NCBI GenBank assembly: GCA_001898485.1
Contig: MKTY01000020.1
Span: 1,054,001 to 1,118,000 of the forward strand
Source of the DNA: Sphingobacteriales bacterium 46-32
GTDB taxonomy: Bacteria > Bacteroidota > Bacteroidia > Chitinophagales > Chitinophagaceae
DNA length: 64,000 nt
Reading direction: 5' to 3'
Part shown: positions 17,707 to 26,740 of the stretch, piece after piece
Numbering within the stretch: position 1 is the first letter of the stretch
How the letters are laid out: each line of letters starts with the position of its first letter
Translations under genes and position numbers: made by a program
The notes under the pieces: model-generated
Database searches by the model: none
Seen by the model: the letters and a program-made list of their open reading frames with translations, nothing else
What the model was told of the DNA's origin: nothing

Positions 17707-19494
17707 TTATTCGTCATAGAGATCGACCTGCGAAGCAAGAATCTCGCGGTATTTATTAAACACTTTTGTTTTGCTTAAAAAACCAATAAAATGCCGCTGC
17801 CGGTCCAGCACAGGTAAATACCAGCTTTGACTGATATCAAAAGAGGTCATTACCGAGTGCATATCCTGGTCTGCAAAAAGAGTAGCAGCTGGCTTTTTCA
17901 TAAGTGAATGCACCAGCACCGTATCGAAACGGCTGTGATCGAACAACAGTTGTTTTATATCATTTAGTTCAATAATACCAGCAAATCGTCCCTTTGAATC
18001 CGTAACAGCAAAAATATTTTTTTCGCTGCGCTTGATAAGCTCTACCAGGTCGCGCAGTTTCTTATCCAGTGGGATAGTATCATATTTATCCTGCAGCATA
18101 TCTTCGAGCCGGATGGCTGTCAGAATATTTTTTTCTTTCTGATGAGTAAAGATCTCTCCTTCAATAGCCAGTTTCTTTGTCTCCATGGAGTAACGCTCAT
18201 AGCTTTTTACAATAAAAAAAGAAATAGAAGAAACCAGCATCAGGGGAATGAACAGCTCATATCCGTTCGTGATTTCGGCAATAAGAAAAATGGCAGAAAG
18301 GGGACAATACATCACACCGCTCAGTACGCCGGCCATGCCGACCAGGCTGAAATTGCCTTCTGGTACGCGAAACCAGCCAATATTGTTCATTAGTTTACTA
18401 AAAAAGAAACCGAGATATGCGCCGGTGAAAAGTGAAGGAGCAAAATTGCCTCCATTACCGCCACTGCCAATGGTAATTGCAGCAGCAATCGGTTTTAAGA
18501 GAACAATAAGCCCCGCAAAAATAACCAGCGACCAGTTTTCTTCGATTAATGAAAACAGGGTGCTCTTATCGTTCATAATATCACCACTGCCATTGGCCAC
18601 TGTTTTTACACTATCATAGCCTTCACCAAACAGCGGACTGAAAAAGAAGTAGAGCGTCATTAGCAGCAAACCGCCCACAACAGCCTTCAGATAAGGATTA
18701 ACACTCCAGTGATGCAGGCGTCCTTCAGTTTTTTTAAAAACACGGGCATAGTAGAGCGAAATGAAGCCCGCTCCCACACCCAGCAGGATATAAAAGGGAG
18801 TATTGTGATAATCGAAATTTTCCTTCAGAACAAAATTGAAAAGAGAAGACTCCTTCAATATTATTTTGGAACAAAGGGCCCCAACTACAGAAGAAATAAT
18901 CAGTGGAATAAAATAACTGACAACAACAGCATCTGTAAGCAACACTTCAATGGCAAAAATGACTCCGGCAATGGGCGCGTTGAAAACAGCAGCAATACCG
19001 GCTGCTGCACCGCAGCCAATGAGCAAAGTGCGTTCACGATAATTAAGATCACTCAGCCTGGCCGTATTGCTGCCAATGGCAGAGCCTGTGGCCACAATGG
19101 GTGCTTCGAGACCTGCAGAACCGCCCAGGCCCACGGTAAGTGTGCTGGTGATCACATGCTGATAGGTATGGCGCAGGGGAATAAAAGACGATTTACGGGC
19201 AATGGCCTTCAATACCATCGCAATGCCTTTTTCGAGGTAACTGCCAAAGAAGAGCCGCACTACAAGTACGGTGAGCACAAGACCAATGAGTGGAAAAAGC
19301 AGGTAAGCAAAACGGCTCACCGGAATATCACTGATCCAGATCTGCAGATGATGCACCAGTGTTTTCAGTAAAACGGCCGTGAGCCCCGAGAATAATCCTA
19401 CCAGTGTAGCAATCAGCATAATGTATTGCACACGCGTGAGCTTGGTGCGGAGATAAAGAACGATATGCTGATAAATACTCTTTAAAGGCCTCAT
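17707..19494 (-). CDS. ClC-family chloride channel/antiporter with C-terminal CBS pair
   Basis: A 595-residue ClC protein. The family motifs are visible: GGSAGLEAPIVATGSAIGS (corresponding to GREGP, with the gating glutamate kept), and GSGGNGGNFAPSLFTGAYLG (GxFxP). About ten hydrophobic segments occupy residues 20-430. Two CBS domains follow (about 465-590: the segments DKKLRDLVELIKRSEKNIF and LPVLDRQRHFIGFLSKTKV). Such proteins move chloride, fluoride or nitrate across the inner membrane; ion and mode (channel or proton antiporter) are not decided here. A TATCTTTG box lies just upstream on the minus strand. Confidence 0.93.
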   Translation of the reverse strand: MRPLKSIYQHIVLYLRTKLTRVQYIMLIATLVGLFSGLTAVLLKTLVHHLQIWISDIPVSRFAYLLFPLIGLVLTVLVVRLFFGSYLEKGIAMVLKAIARKSSFIPLRHTYQHVITSTLTVGLGGSAGLEAPIVATGSAIGSNTARLSDLNYRERTLLIGCGAAAGIAAVFNAPIAGVIFAIEVLLTDAVVVSYFIPLIISSVVGALCSKIILKESSLFNFVLKENFDYHNTPFYILLGVGAGFISLYYARVFKKTEGRLHHWSVNPYLKAVVGGLLLMTLYFFFSPLFGEGYDSVKTVANGSGDIMNDKSTLFSLIEENWSLVIFAGLIVLLKPIAAAITIGSGGNGGNFAPSLFTGAYLGFFFSKLMNNIGWFRVPEGNFSLVGMAGVLSGVMYCPLSAIFLIAEITNGYELFIPLMLVSSISFFIVKSYERYSMETKKLAIEGEIFTHQKEKNILTAIRLEDMLQDKYDTIPLDKKLRDLVELIKRSEKNIFAVTDSKGRFAGIIELNDIKQLLFDHSRFDTVLVHSLMKKPAATLFADQDMHSVMTSFDISQSWYLPVLDRQRHFIGFLSKTKVFNKYREILASQVDLYDE

Positions 19495-19520
19495 GCAGAC
19501 TAATCCTTTGGTGAGCCGGG

Positions 19521-19528
19521 CAAAGATA
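19521..19528 (-). promoter_or_regulatory. promoter -7 box for the ClC gene
   Basis: The minus-strand sequence TATCTTTG matches TAnnTTTG exactly and lies 27 bases upstream of the ClC start, implying a short leader. Confidence 0.6.
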
Positions 19529-19622
19529 GTAAACGAGAGGGGTTATGTCGTTTTATTGCAGGAGAAAGTAAAATGAGGAATCTTTATTATATTTAAAAAC
19601 ACCTGTTTAGTAATTACCACAT

Positions 19623-21113
19623 ATGCCACATCAATCCTCCACACTGGATATATCAGCTATTACCGCCGATCATCGCCAGGCGTTGTTACTGGGAACCATT
19701 CAGCTGCTGAAATGGTCTTTTCAATATTCAACGGATAATATTATTGTTGCGCACACTATACGATCGGCCTGGAAATGGGAACAGGAAATTACTCTTGTCA
19801 TAGAAGCCGAAACACTGCAAATAACCAGTGCTACCATTCACGGGGAAGTGATGGATATTAAAAAACGCAATCAGAAAAATATCGAAACTTTTCTGCAGGC
19901 CTTTCAACAGGTTCAAAAAACGCATACAACAGAAGACATAGAGAGGTGGCAGCTGCAACTACATCAAAGCGAGGAGGAACTGGAACTGGTAAGGCAACAG
20001 GTAATACAACTAATGGAGCACCCATCACCACAACCAATGGTTACGTATGCAATTGTGGGAGTTAATGTGCTGATTTTTATTATTATGACCATCAAAGGCG
20101 TCCATATGTTTAAGCCAGGTGCTATAGAGATACTCAACTGGGGAGGCAACATAAGCACGCGTACCCTTAGTGGCGAATGGTGGAGACTTTTTACTTCCAT
20201 GTTTGTGCATATCGGCATTGTTCATCTTATTGTAAATATGCTTGTATTGCTTATGACCGGCATTTACCTGGAAGCACTGCTCGGCCACAGGCGCTTTTTG
20301 CTGGCTTATCTGAGTACGGGTTTATTTGCTTCGCTGGCCAGTATCTGGTGGCACGATCCGCCGATTGTTTCTGCGGGCGCTTCAGGAGCTGTCTTTGGCA
20401 TACTGGGTGTATTGTTGGCATTACTTACTACCAGATTATTGCCCGACATGGTCCGCAAACAGCTTCTCGGATCATTGGCTATTATGGTAATTTATAATCT
20501 TGCAAATGGATTAAAAGCAGGTGTTGACAATGCAGCCCATATCGGAGGCCTGCTTTCGGGTCTGCTCATGGGTTACGGTTATTACTTCAGCCTTCGCCCG
20601 CAGAAAGAAGAAAAACCGCGAAACCATATTCCGGATCTGGTTATTGCAACAGTTACAATTGCAACCACCGTTTTATATCTCAATGTTAACGAAAGAACGG
20701 TTGTGCGCGATGACAGCGAAGCCTTTTTCAAAAAAATGGAACATTTCAGTATTCTTGAATCCATGGCACTTGAAGCCATGCAACCATCAGATACAACAAG
20801 CCAGGAAACGTTTATGAACGAGCTGCGCAAAACGGCACTCAGTAACTGGGCAGATTGTGTAAACCTGATGGATGAAACAGAAAAAATGATCCTACCGGAA
20901 AACCTGATTAATACACGCACGCAAATGAAACAATATGCAAGCCAGCGTGTACAACAAACGTTGCTCTATATCCGGGCACTGGAAGAAAATACCAATACGT
21001 ATGATCGGCGCATGGACAGCTTGCGCAATGAGATTGATAAAACGGTAAATGAGTTGAGGCAGACACTGCAGCAGTTTCCTTCCATATCGGGCGAGGGCTC
21101 AAAACGACTTTGA
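19623..21113 (+). CDS. rhomboid-family intramembrane serine protease with extra terminal domains
   Basis: A 496-residue protein. Residues 1-140 form a soluble domain with no recognised family, ending in a predicted helix rich in Q/E/L. A six-helix rhomboid core spans about 145-335. The catalytic serine is S254 in the GxSG motif (SAGASGAVFGI) and the histidine is H306 in NAAHIGGLLSGLLMGY. Residues 340-496 add a seventh hydrophobic segment (LVIATVTIATTVLYL) and a helical, probably coiled-coil C-terminal tail. Active-site residues are intact, so proteolysis within the membrane is expected; substrates are unknown. It converges on kdsB with only a two-base gap. Confidence 0.9.
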   Translation: MPHQSSTLDISAITADHRQALLLGTIQLLKWSFQYSTDNIIVAHTIRSAWKWEQEITLVIEAETLQITSATIHGEVMDIKKRNQKNIETFLQAFQQVQKTHTTEDIERWQLQLHQSEEELELVRQQVIQLMEHPSPQPMVTYAIVGVNVLIFIIMTIKGVHMFKPGAIEILNWGGNISTRTLSGEWWRLFTSMFVHIGIVHLIVNMLVLLMTGIYLEALLGHRRFLLAYLSTGLFASLASIWWHDPPIVSAGASGAVFGILGVLLALLTTRLLPDMVRKQLLGSLAIMVIYNLANGLKAGVDNAAHIGGLLSGLLMGYGYYFSLRPQKEEKPRNHIPDLVIATVTIATTVLYLNVNERTVVRDDSEAFFKKMEHFSILESMALEAMQPSDTTSQETFMNELRKTALSNWADCVNLMDETEKMILPENLINTRTQMKQYASQRVQQTLLYIRALEENTNTYDRRMDSLRNEIDKTVNELRQTLQQFPSISGEGSKRL

Positions 21114-21115
21114 CT

Positions 21116-21832
21116 TCAGATCAGCCCACGGGCTTTGTCAAGATCTTCCGGTGTATCAATTGCCACACTCAGAAAATCTACTTCGGCCATACGGATGGGC
21201 ACACCATGATCGAGATAGCGGAGCTGCTCGAGTTTTTCGGTCTGCTCCAGTGTGCTCTGCGGCCATTGCGTAAAATGCAGCAGGGTTTCTTTTCTGAAAC
21301 CATATACACCGATATGCAGGTAGTGTGCAGCAGCCACTTCCAGGTTGGCATGATAGGGAATTACGCTACGGCTGAAATAAAGCGCATCTTTTTTCTGATT
21401 AACCACCACTTTTACACAACTGCTGCTTTCAATCTCTGCGCGTGTAGTGATGCGCCGCATCAATGAACCTACCTGCACCGACGGATCATCAAAAAGGCGT
21501 ACCAGTTTTTCAAGTGGTTCCTTACGGATAAACGGCTCATCGCCCTGCACATTGATCACCACGTCTGCATCCATTTCTGCAATAGCTTCTGCAATACGAT
21601 CGCTGCCGCTTTCATGCGCGCGTTTACTCATCACGGCCTTACCTCCATGCTGCGTTATCTCATCAAAAATCAGTGTGCTGTCTGTAACAACCCATACTTC
21701 TTCAAAAAGTCCGGTTTCTACAGTAGCGTCATAGGTATGCCGGATTACCGGTTTATGACCCAGTATCTGCATCAGTTTGGCGGGAAAACGAGTGGCGGCA
21801 TAGCGCGCCGGAATCATGGCAATGATCTTCAT
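21116..21832 (-). CDS. kdsB: 3-deoxy-manno-octulosonate cytidylyltransferase (CMP-Kdo synthetase)
   Basis: KdsB activates Kdo with CTP to CMP-Kdo before its transfer to lipid A. The 238-residue protein has the signature start (IPARYAATRFPAKLM), the CMP-binding segment VVTDS, and NVQGDEPFIRKEPLEKL with the metal-binding aspartate, followed by RSVIPYHAN. Length is normal for the family (about 245). A TAATTTTG box on the minus strand at 21837-21844 ends five bases from the ATG, so the transcript may have almost no leader. The pathway partner kdsD is at 2126. Confidence 0.96.
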   Translation of the reverse strand: MKIIAMIPARYAATRFPAKLMQILGHKPVIRHTYDATVETGLFEEVWVVTDSTLIFDEITQHGGKAVMSKRAHESGSDRIAEAIAEMDADVVINVQGDEPFIRKEPLEKLVRLFDDPSVQVGSLMRRITTRAEIESSSCVKVVVNQKKDALYFSRSVIPYHANLEVAAAHYLHIGVYGFRKETLLHFTQWPQSTLEQTEKLEQLRYLDHGVPIRMAEVDFLSVAIDTPEDLDKARGLI

Positions 21833-21836
21833 GCGG

Positions 21837-21844
21837 CAAAATTA
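21837..21844 (-). promoter_or_regulatory. possible promoter -7 box immediately before kdsB
   Basis: The minus-strand sequence TAATTTTG fits TAnnTTTG. It lies only five bases from the start codon, which would give a leaderless or nearly leaderless message; a more distant promoter is not excluded. Confidence 0.4.
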
Positions 21845-21858
21845 ACCCTCAAAACAAA

Positions 21859-22683
21859 TCAGGGCTCCAGTTTTTGAAAAGGCTTTTTCAGAAGAGCTAC
21901 AAAGTCTTCATCTTTTTCATTAGGGTAATAACGGTCAAGTCCATAACGAATCTCTTTGGGGTCAAGCTTGCGGAATGTACCCAGCAGCCGGTCCCAGATA
22001 GAAAATACGGCGCCATAATTACTGTCTGTAAAAGGCTGCTTCCAGTGATGGTGCACTTTGTGCATATTGGGAGAAATGAGAATAAAGCTCAGCACATAAT
22101 CCAGCTTTTGAGGCAGCCGGATATTGGCATGTGTAAATGCTGTGGCAAATACAACCAGGGTTTGATAGATCATCACACTGTACATGGGTGACCCGGAAAT
22201 AAAGATCAGCAGTAAAAAGAAAATACCGCGCAACAGACTATCGCCCGGGTGGTGGCGCAATCCTGTAGTTACATCTACTTTATTATCGCTGTGATGCACC
22301 AGGTGAAAGCGCCATAACAACCGGTTTTTATGCATAACCCAGTGTACGAGCCAGCTGCTGAAATCAAGCGCCAGTACGCCAATAAGAATAGTGAGGCCAA
22401 TACCGGCGCCTGTCCAGTATACAAGACCAAAATCCTGCGCCCGGCACCAGTCAGACAATTTCACAATAAAAATGGCCAGGATCGTATGAATGATCAGGTG
22501 AATGACAGTAAACCCAAAATTGACCAGCGCGTGGTTAATCTTACGGCGTTTGTACTGAAGTGGGAAAAGCGGAATAGCGCCTTCTATGATCCAGAAAAAA
22601 AGAAGGCCTCCTACCAGGATGGCCATTCGCTCCACCGGGCGGGTTTCCAGATTTTCAAAATAATGAATGAGGCGATCCCACAT
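21859..22683 (-). CDS. sterol desaturase / fatty acid hydroxylase family membrane protein
   Basis: A di-iron membrane oxygenase of about 274 residues. The histidine clusters that bind the two irons are present: HWVMH, then FHLVHHS, then a later HANIRL and HKVHHHW. Four hydrophobic stretches surround them. Members hydroxylate or desaturate lipids such as sterols, carotenoids or fatty acids; the substrate here is unknown. The frame also allows a start seven codons earlier at 22704; I prefer the ATG at 22681-22683, because the shorter form begins with a typical amphipathic helix. Confidence 0.9.
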   Translation of the reverse strand: MWDRLIHYFENLETRPVERMAILVGGLLFFWIIEGAIPLFPLQYKRRKINHALVNFGFTVIHLIIHTILAIFIVKLSDWCRAQDFGLVYWTGAGIGLTILIGVLALDFSSWLVHWVMHKNRLLWRFHLVHHSDNKVDVTTGLRHHPGDSLLRGIFFLLLIFISGSPMYSVMIYQTLVVFATAFTHANIRLPQKLDYVLSFILISPNMHKVHHHWKQPFTDSNYGAVFSIWDRLLGTFRKLDPKEIRYGLDRYYPNEKDEDFVALLKKPFQKLEP

Positions 22684-22749
22684 ACAGGGCAGCAATTGAT
22701 GCAAAAGTTACGAAGGAAAACGGGAAAGGGCAAGTTATAAATAGCCCAA

Positions 22750-22968
22750 TCATTCACCAGCTGTCTCCGCTAACAAAGCGATAGCCTCTTCTACCCTGGT
22801 CTGATCCACCATCAGTTTGATACCCCCCAGCGCATTGGAGAGATAGGGAGTAATCGTGGCGGAATGCTCATCGACGAGATAGCAGTCGATTCCCTCATGC
22901 TGCAATCTGCCCAGTGCTATATGGGCCGATACATAATTGTCAAAACTATACAGGAGTTCAAATTTCAT
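22750..22968 (-). CDS. DUF2007-type putative signal-transducing small protein
   Basis: A 72-residue protein with the pattern of the DUF2007 family: an opening strand and helix (ELLYSFDNYVSAHIALGRLQ), the LQHEGIDCYLVDE turn, and the closing IKLMVDQTRVEEAIALL. The fold resembles a small ferredoxin-like regulator domain related to GlnB-like folds, but no role is known. A terminator lies between it and dnaN, so it is probably transcribed from its own promoter. Confidence 0.85.
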   Translation of the reverse strand: MKFELLYSFDNYVSAHIALGRLQHEGIDCYLVDEHSATITPYLSNALGGIKLMVDQTRVEEAIALLAETAGE

Positions 22969-22993
22969 GGCCTATTTGCTTTCATATGAATGT

Positions 22994-23025
22994 AATAAAA
23001 AAGCTTTCCTTTTTGGGGAAAGCTT
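22994..23025 (-). terminator. rho-independent terminator of dnaN
   Basis: The stem AAGCTTTCC (23001-23009) pairs with GGAAAGCTT (23017-23025). Read on the minus strand, the stem is followed by a T tract (22994-23000), as expected 25 bases after the dnaN stop codon. Confidence 0.8.
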
Positions 23026-23049
23026 CTGTTATTTTTAACGGAATAACGA

Positions 23050-24165
23050 TTATTGATTCAGCATCAGCGGCATTACCAGCATCAGCAAATCTTCGTTTTC
23101 GTCCTGCTCTACCGGCTTGATAAGACCGGCTTTTGTAGGAGTGCTCAATTCCATATTTACTTCATCACTATCAGCTGCCGAAAGCATTTCGATCAGGAAT
23201 TTGGCATTGAAGGCAATCACCAGGTCTTCACCATTGTACTGGCATTTCATACGCTCATTTCCTTCAAAGCTGAAGTCCACATCCTGGGCAGCCAGCTGCA
23301 GTTCACTGCCACTGATGCTCAGAGCAACCTGGTTGGTACTTTTATTACTGAAAATGCTAACCCGGCGCAGGGCACTTTGAAAATCGCTCTTGCCTACGGT
23401 AAGACGATAAGGGTTATCGGCAGGGATCACCACTTTGTAGTCGGGGAAACGGGCGTCAATAAGGCGACAGCTCATTTGCGTAGTGCCGTGTTTTACAAAC
23501 AGGTGATTATTGTTGTAGCTGAGAGTAAGCTCATCTTCATTGGCCGGAATCGCTGCTTTAAGCAGGTTAAGAGGCTTGCGGGGCACAATGAAGTTGTCGG
23601 AACGGGGGCCGCTTACATCCTTGCGTTTGTACCGTACCAGGCGGTGCGCATCGGTGGCCACAAACTGTAATCCGTTTTTATCCAGTTCAAAAAATACACC
23701 GGTCATGGCAGGACGCAGATCGTCGTTGCTCGTGGCAAACAGGGTCTTATTGATAGCTGTAATAAGTGCAGAAGCTGTAATGGTAAAGGAGGTGGTATCG
23801 TCGGCAGCGGGCTCTTTGGGGAAATTGTCGGGATTTTCGCCCATTACCTTATACTTACCGTTGTCGCTGGTGATTTCAATACCGAAGTTTTTGTCAATAT
23901 TGAAAGTAAGCGGCTGATCGGGAATGTTTTTAAGCGAGTCGATAAGGATACGTGCGGGAATACAAACCTTGCCACTTTCCTTGGCTTCAATGTCGAGCTG
24001 TATACGCATTACGGTTTCCAGGTCAGTGGCGACTACCGTAAGCTTGTTTTTTTCGACTTCAAACAGAAAATCTTCCAGGATGGGAAGCACCGTATTGGCA
24101 TTAATAACACCGGCTATATGCTGCAGTTGTTTCAGAAGAGAAGAAGATGATACAATAAACTTCAT
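23050..24165 (-). CDS. dnaN: DNA polymerase III beta subunit (sliding clamp)
   Basis: A 371-residue DnaN clamp. The three clamp repeats are recognisable: residues 1-120 (MKFIVSSSSLLKQLQHIAGV, NTVLPILEDF), about 128-245 (the segment TGVFFELDKNGLQFVATDAHRL) and about 250-371 ending in DEDLLMLVMPLMLNQ; the conserved C-terminal M-P-M/L-x-L motif is present as MPLML. It encircles DNA and tethers polymerase III and repair enzymes. It stands alone on the minus strand, away from dnaA and gyrB, and 12 kb from the candidate origin. Confidence 0.97.
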   Translation of the reverse strand: MKFIVSSSSLLKQLQHIAGVINANTVLPILEDFLFEVEKNKLTVVATDLETVMRIQLDIEAKESGKVCIPARILIDSLKNIPDQPLTFNIDKNFGIEITSDNGKYKVMGENPDNFPKEPAADDTTSFTITASALITAINKTLFATSNDDLRPAMTGVFFELDKNGLQFVATDAHRLVRYKRKDVSGPRSDNFIVPRKPLNLLKAAIPANEDELTLSYNNNHLFVKHGTTQMSCRLIDARFPDYKVVIPADNPYRLTVGKSDFQSALRRVSIFSNKSTNQVALSISGSELQLAAQDVDFSFEGNERMKCQYNGEDLVIAFNAKFLIEMLSAADSDEVNMELSTPTKAGLIKPVEQDENEDLLMLVMPLMLNQ

Positions 24166-24303
24166 CGTAGAATTCGTTTGGGGCGAAACTACTGATTTTT
24201 ACCGTAGGCACAATATTTCCCCCAGGCTCATTCCAATCTGGTCCGAACCTCCTTAAAACCCGCATGTTTTGTATCTTTCAGGCGCTCAAACTTTTTGTTT
24301 TTC

Positions 24304-25620
24304 ATGTTGGATAAGCTCTTCGGTTGGAACAGAAAAAAAACGGAACAGTCGCCCCAGTTACCCTTTGGCCGTTATTCGGACAATAATAAACCGGTTGCCA
24401 AGGTAAACCGCTGGACCGATGCGGAAAATCATTTTAAAGCCGGCCGGTATGGACTGGCATTCGATGCTTTTTTTGATTACCTGGCAGACGACAGGGTGCA
24501 AAATGTGCGCTATGAGCGGCAGGGCGATGCCGGCAGCTTTTCACTTTACCAGGGATCCAAAATTGTACGCGGTCGTTTTGATCAGGACCAGTTGCTGGCC
24601 GAAGTGACGCTGGCCCGTATGCCCCAGGCTTCGGTACCGGTGATGCGTCGCCTGCTCGAAATGAATTTCAGCCTTCGCTATACCCGGTTTGCACTTGATG
24701 AAGACCGGCTTTGCATGCGTTTTGACAGTACACTTGCAAGTGCCGGCCCCAGCAAGCTGTATCACGGCCTCAAAGAGCTTTCTACAAAGGCCGATAAGCA
24801 GGACGATCTGCTGGTGCAGGACTTTGCTGCCCTCCAGTCGTCAGACAGTGACCATGTGCAGATTATTGCCGATGCAGAAAAGGCGGTGAAGTACGATTTT
24901 TTACAAAAATGGATAGCGGAAACACTCGAGCAGGCTGCCAGCCTCGATGCCGATAAGTTTGCCGGTGGTATATCTTATATGCTGCTCTCCCTTATTTACC
25001 GGATCGATTACCTCATAACCCCCGAAGGCAACCTGCTGAATGAGCTGGAAAAGATTGCCGGTATCTATTTCCGCAAAGACGACCGCCAGCCTACCGAAAA
25101 GAACCGCGACATGCAGGAAGAGCTTCGCAAGCTGCAAAACCGTAGCCGAGAAGACATTTACCAGTACCTTTTTCGCTCACGGTACACGTTTTCGATAGTA
25201 GCGCCCCAAACCCACAAGGCGATTGCAGACTCTATACATGCCGCCAACCAGAGCATGATCTGGTACCGCGATAACGGCTACCCGCATGTTGCCAGCCAGA
25301 TTATAGAATATGGAATCGCCTACTGCCAGTATTCCTACAGCCTGCCCCGCGTTATAACGGATTTTTTTCATTTCTATATGGAAATCAATTATGCCCCTTA
25401 TTTCAGTGCACTGGGATATAAAAAGCAATACTATGATGCGGCTACCAACCGCTTTGACAGCGATGCCATCCTGGACCGTATCCGGAATATTCAGGAACAG
25501 TGGAAAGAAAAATTTCCGTTGATGGATTTCAAGACACAGAACCTGCGGTTTGACAACCTGGTCAATTTTAATCAGACCTTCACGACCGAGCTGGAGTTTT
25601 TAAATATGGAAAATAAGTAA
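24304..25620 (+). CDS. uncharacterised protein with an N-terminal YbjN/type III chaperone-like domain
   Basis: A 438-residue soluble protein of unknown function. I use the ATG at 24304; an in-frame TTG three codons earlier gives no better fit. Residues about 50-180 look like the YbjN/type III secretion chaperone fold: GSFSLYQGSKIVRGRFDQD, VTLARMPQASVPVMRRLLEMN, then FALDEDRLCMRFDS and YHGLKELSTKADK. The rest (about 180-438) is helical with many aromatic residues. No signal peptide or membrane segment is present. The next gene, a cytoplasmic trypsin-like protease, begins 10 bp downstream and ends in a similar chaperone-like region, so the two products probably act together. The fold assignment is by eye. 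Confidence 0.6.
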   Translation: MLDKLFGWNRKKTEQSPQLPFGRYSDNNKPVAKVNRWTDAENHFKAGRYGLAFDAFFDYLADDRVQNVRYERQGDAGSFSLYQGSKIVRGRFDQDQLLAEVTLARMPQASVPVMRRLLEMNFSLRYTRFALDEDRLCMRFDSTLASAGPSKLYHGLKELSTKADKQDDLLVQDFAALQSSDSDHVQIIADAEKAVKYDFLQKWIAETLEQAASLDADKFAGGISYMLLSLIYRIDYLITPEGNLLNELEKIAGIYFRKDDRQPTEKNRDMQEELRKLQNRSREDIYQYLFRSRYTFSIVAPQTHKAIADSIHAANQSMIWYRDNGYPHVASQIIEYGIAYCQYSYSLPRVITDFFHFYMEINYAPYFSALGYKKQYYDAATNRFDSDAILDRIRNIQEQWKEKFPLMDFKTQNLRFDNLVNFNQTFTTELEFLNMENK

Positions 25621-25630
25621 GTGCACACCT

Positions 25631-26731
25631 ATGGATCCACAGCAGATCATTGAACAATACCAGAAAGCCATTATACAGATTGCAACACAAACTGGTACAG
25701 GTACCGGCTTTTTTCTGAAAGAATACAACCTGATTGTTACCAACGATCATGTTATAGACAACAATGCCGAGGTCACCATTGCCGGCAAACTGATGGAAAA
25801 GACCCTGGCCAGGGTCTGGTATACCGATCGCAAACATGACCTTGCTTTTCTGGAAGCACCGGGTCTGCAGGAGTGGCCAGATGTACGGCTGGGCTCCTAT
25901 GAAACACTCAAAGATGGAGACCGTGTACTGGCCATAGGGCATCCTTATGGGCTTAACTATACCGTCACCCAGGGAGTGATATCCAAAGTAGACCGTATAC
26001 GCGATGGCCTTAAATATATACAGGTAGATGCGGCTATCAACCCCGGCAATAGCGGGGGGCCGCTGGTAAATGATGCCGGAGAGATAATCGGCGTAAACTC
26101 ACTGGCTATCCGTGGTGGCGACAATCTGGGATTCGCGCTGCCCGTCAGCTACCTGCAGGAAGCTTTGCGGCTTTACCTGCCTCACCGCGGCCAGGCATCT
26201 ACCCGCTGCCATAGCTGCGGCTTTCTCGTAACAGGCGATACAATAGACTCTGCCCGCTACTGCCCCAGCTGCGGCACAGAAGTAAAACTGCCGGAACTAC
26301 CCGAAAAAGAACTGCCACCCGTGGGCGCAGCACTTATGATAGAAGAAATTCTGAAGGAACTGGGAAAAAATGTGCGGCTGGCACGCGAAGGCACCAATCA
26401 CTGGTCGGTAAAAGAAGGTTCGGCCACCATCAAAATCACGTATAACCCCGAAAACTATTTCGTAACCGGCGATGCCTACCTGTGTCAGATGCCGGCCAAT
26501 CCGGCTAATATAAAATCTCTTTACCAGTTTTTGCTCCAGGAAAACTTTCGCGTGCGTGGCCTGGTACTTAGTTGCATGAAGCAGGACATCATCCTGAGTG
26601 CAGTTATGTATGATATGGATATGACAAAAGAAAGCGGCCTCGCTGCATTCCGTAATCTCTTTACACAGGCTGACTATTATGATGATTACCTTAAAAAGGA
26701 ATTTGAATGCCGTGACAGACTGGAAGAGTAA
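25631..26731 (+). CDS. cytoplasmic trypsin-like (S1C) protease with zinc ribbon and YbjN/chaperone-like C-terminus
   Basis: A 366-residue protein with three parts. Residues 1-185 are a DegP-like trypsin domain with the intact catalytic triad H40 (VTNDHVID), D70 (DRKHDLAFLE) and S141 (NPGNSGGPL). Residues 192-215 form a zinc ribbon with Cys193, 196, 211 and 214. Residues about 235-366 resemble a YbjN/type III secretion chaperone domain. There is no signal peptide and no PDZ domain, unlike periplasmic Deg proteases, so it should act in the cytoplasm. It follows its probable partner gene by 10 bp. Its substrate is unknown; the zinc ribbon and chaperone-like domain may select it. Confidence 0.75.
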   Translation: MDPQQIIEQYQKAIIQIATQTGTGTGFFLKEYNLIVTNDHVIDNNAEVTIAGKLMEKTLARVWYTDRKHDLAFLEAPGLQEWPDVRLGSYETLKDGDRVLAIGHPYGLNYTVTQGVISKVDRIRDGLKYIQVDAAINPGNSGGPLVNDAGEIIGVNSLAIRGGDNLGFALPVSYLQEALRLYLPHRGQASTRCHSCGFLVTGDTIDSARYCPSCGTEVKLPELPEKELPPVGAALMIEEILKELGKNVRLAREGTNHWSVKEGSATIKITYNPENYFVTGDAYLCQMPANPANIKSLYQFLLQENFRVRGLVLSCMKQDIILSAVMYDMDMTKESGLAAFRNLFTQADYYDDYLKKEFECRDRLEE

Positions 26732-26736
26732 CTTTG
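26729..26736 (+). promoter_or_regulatory. possible promoter -7 box before recX
   Basis: TAACTTTG fits TAnnTTTG exactly and overlaps the stop codon of the protease gene, four bases before the recX ATG. Use would give a leaderless recX transcript; co-transcription from upstream is an equal possibility. Confidence 0.35.
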
Positions 26737-26740
26737 CAAA

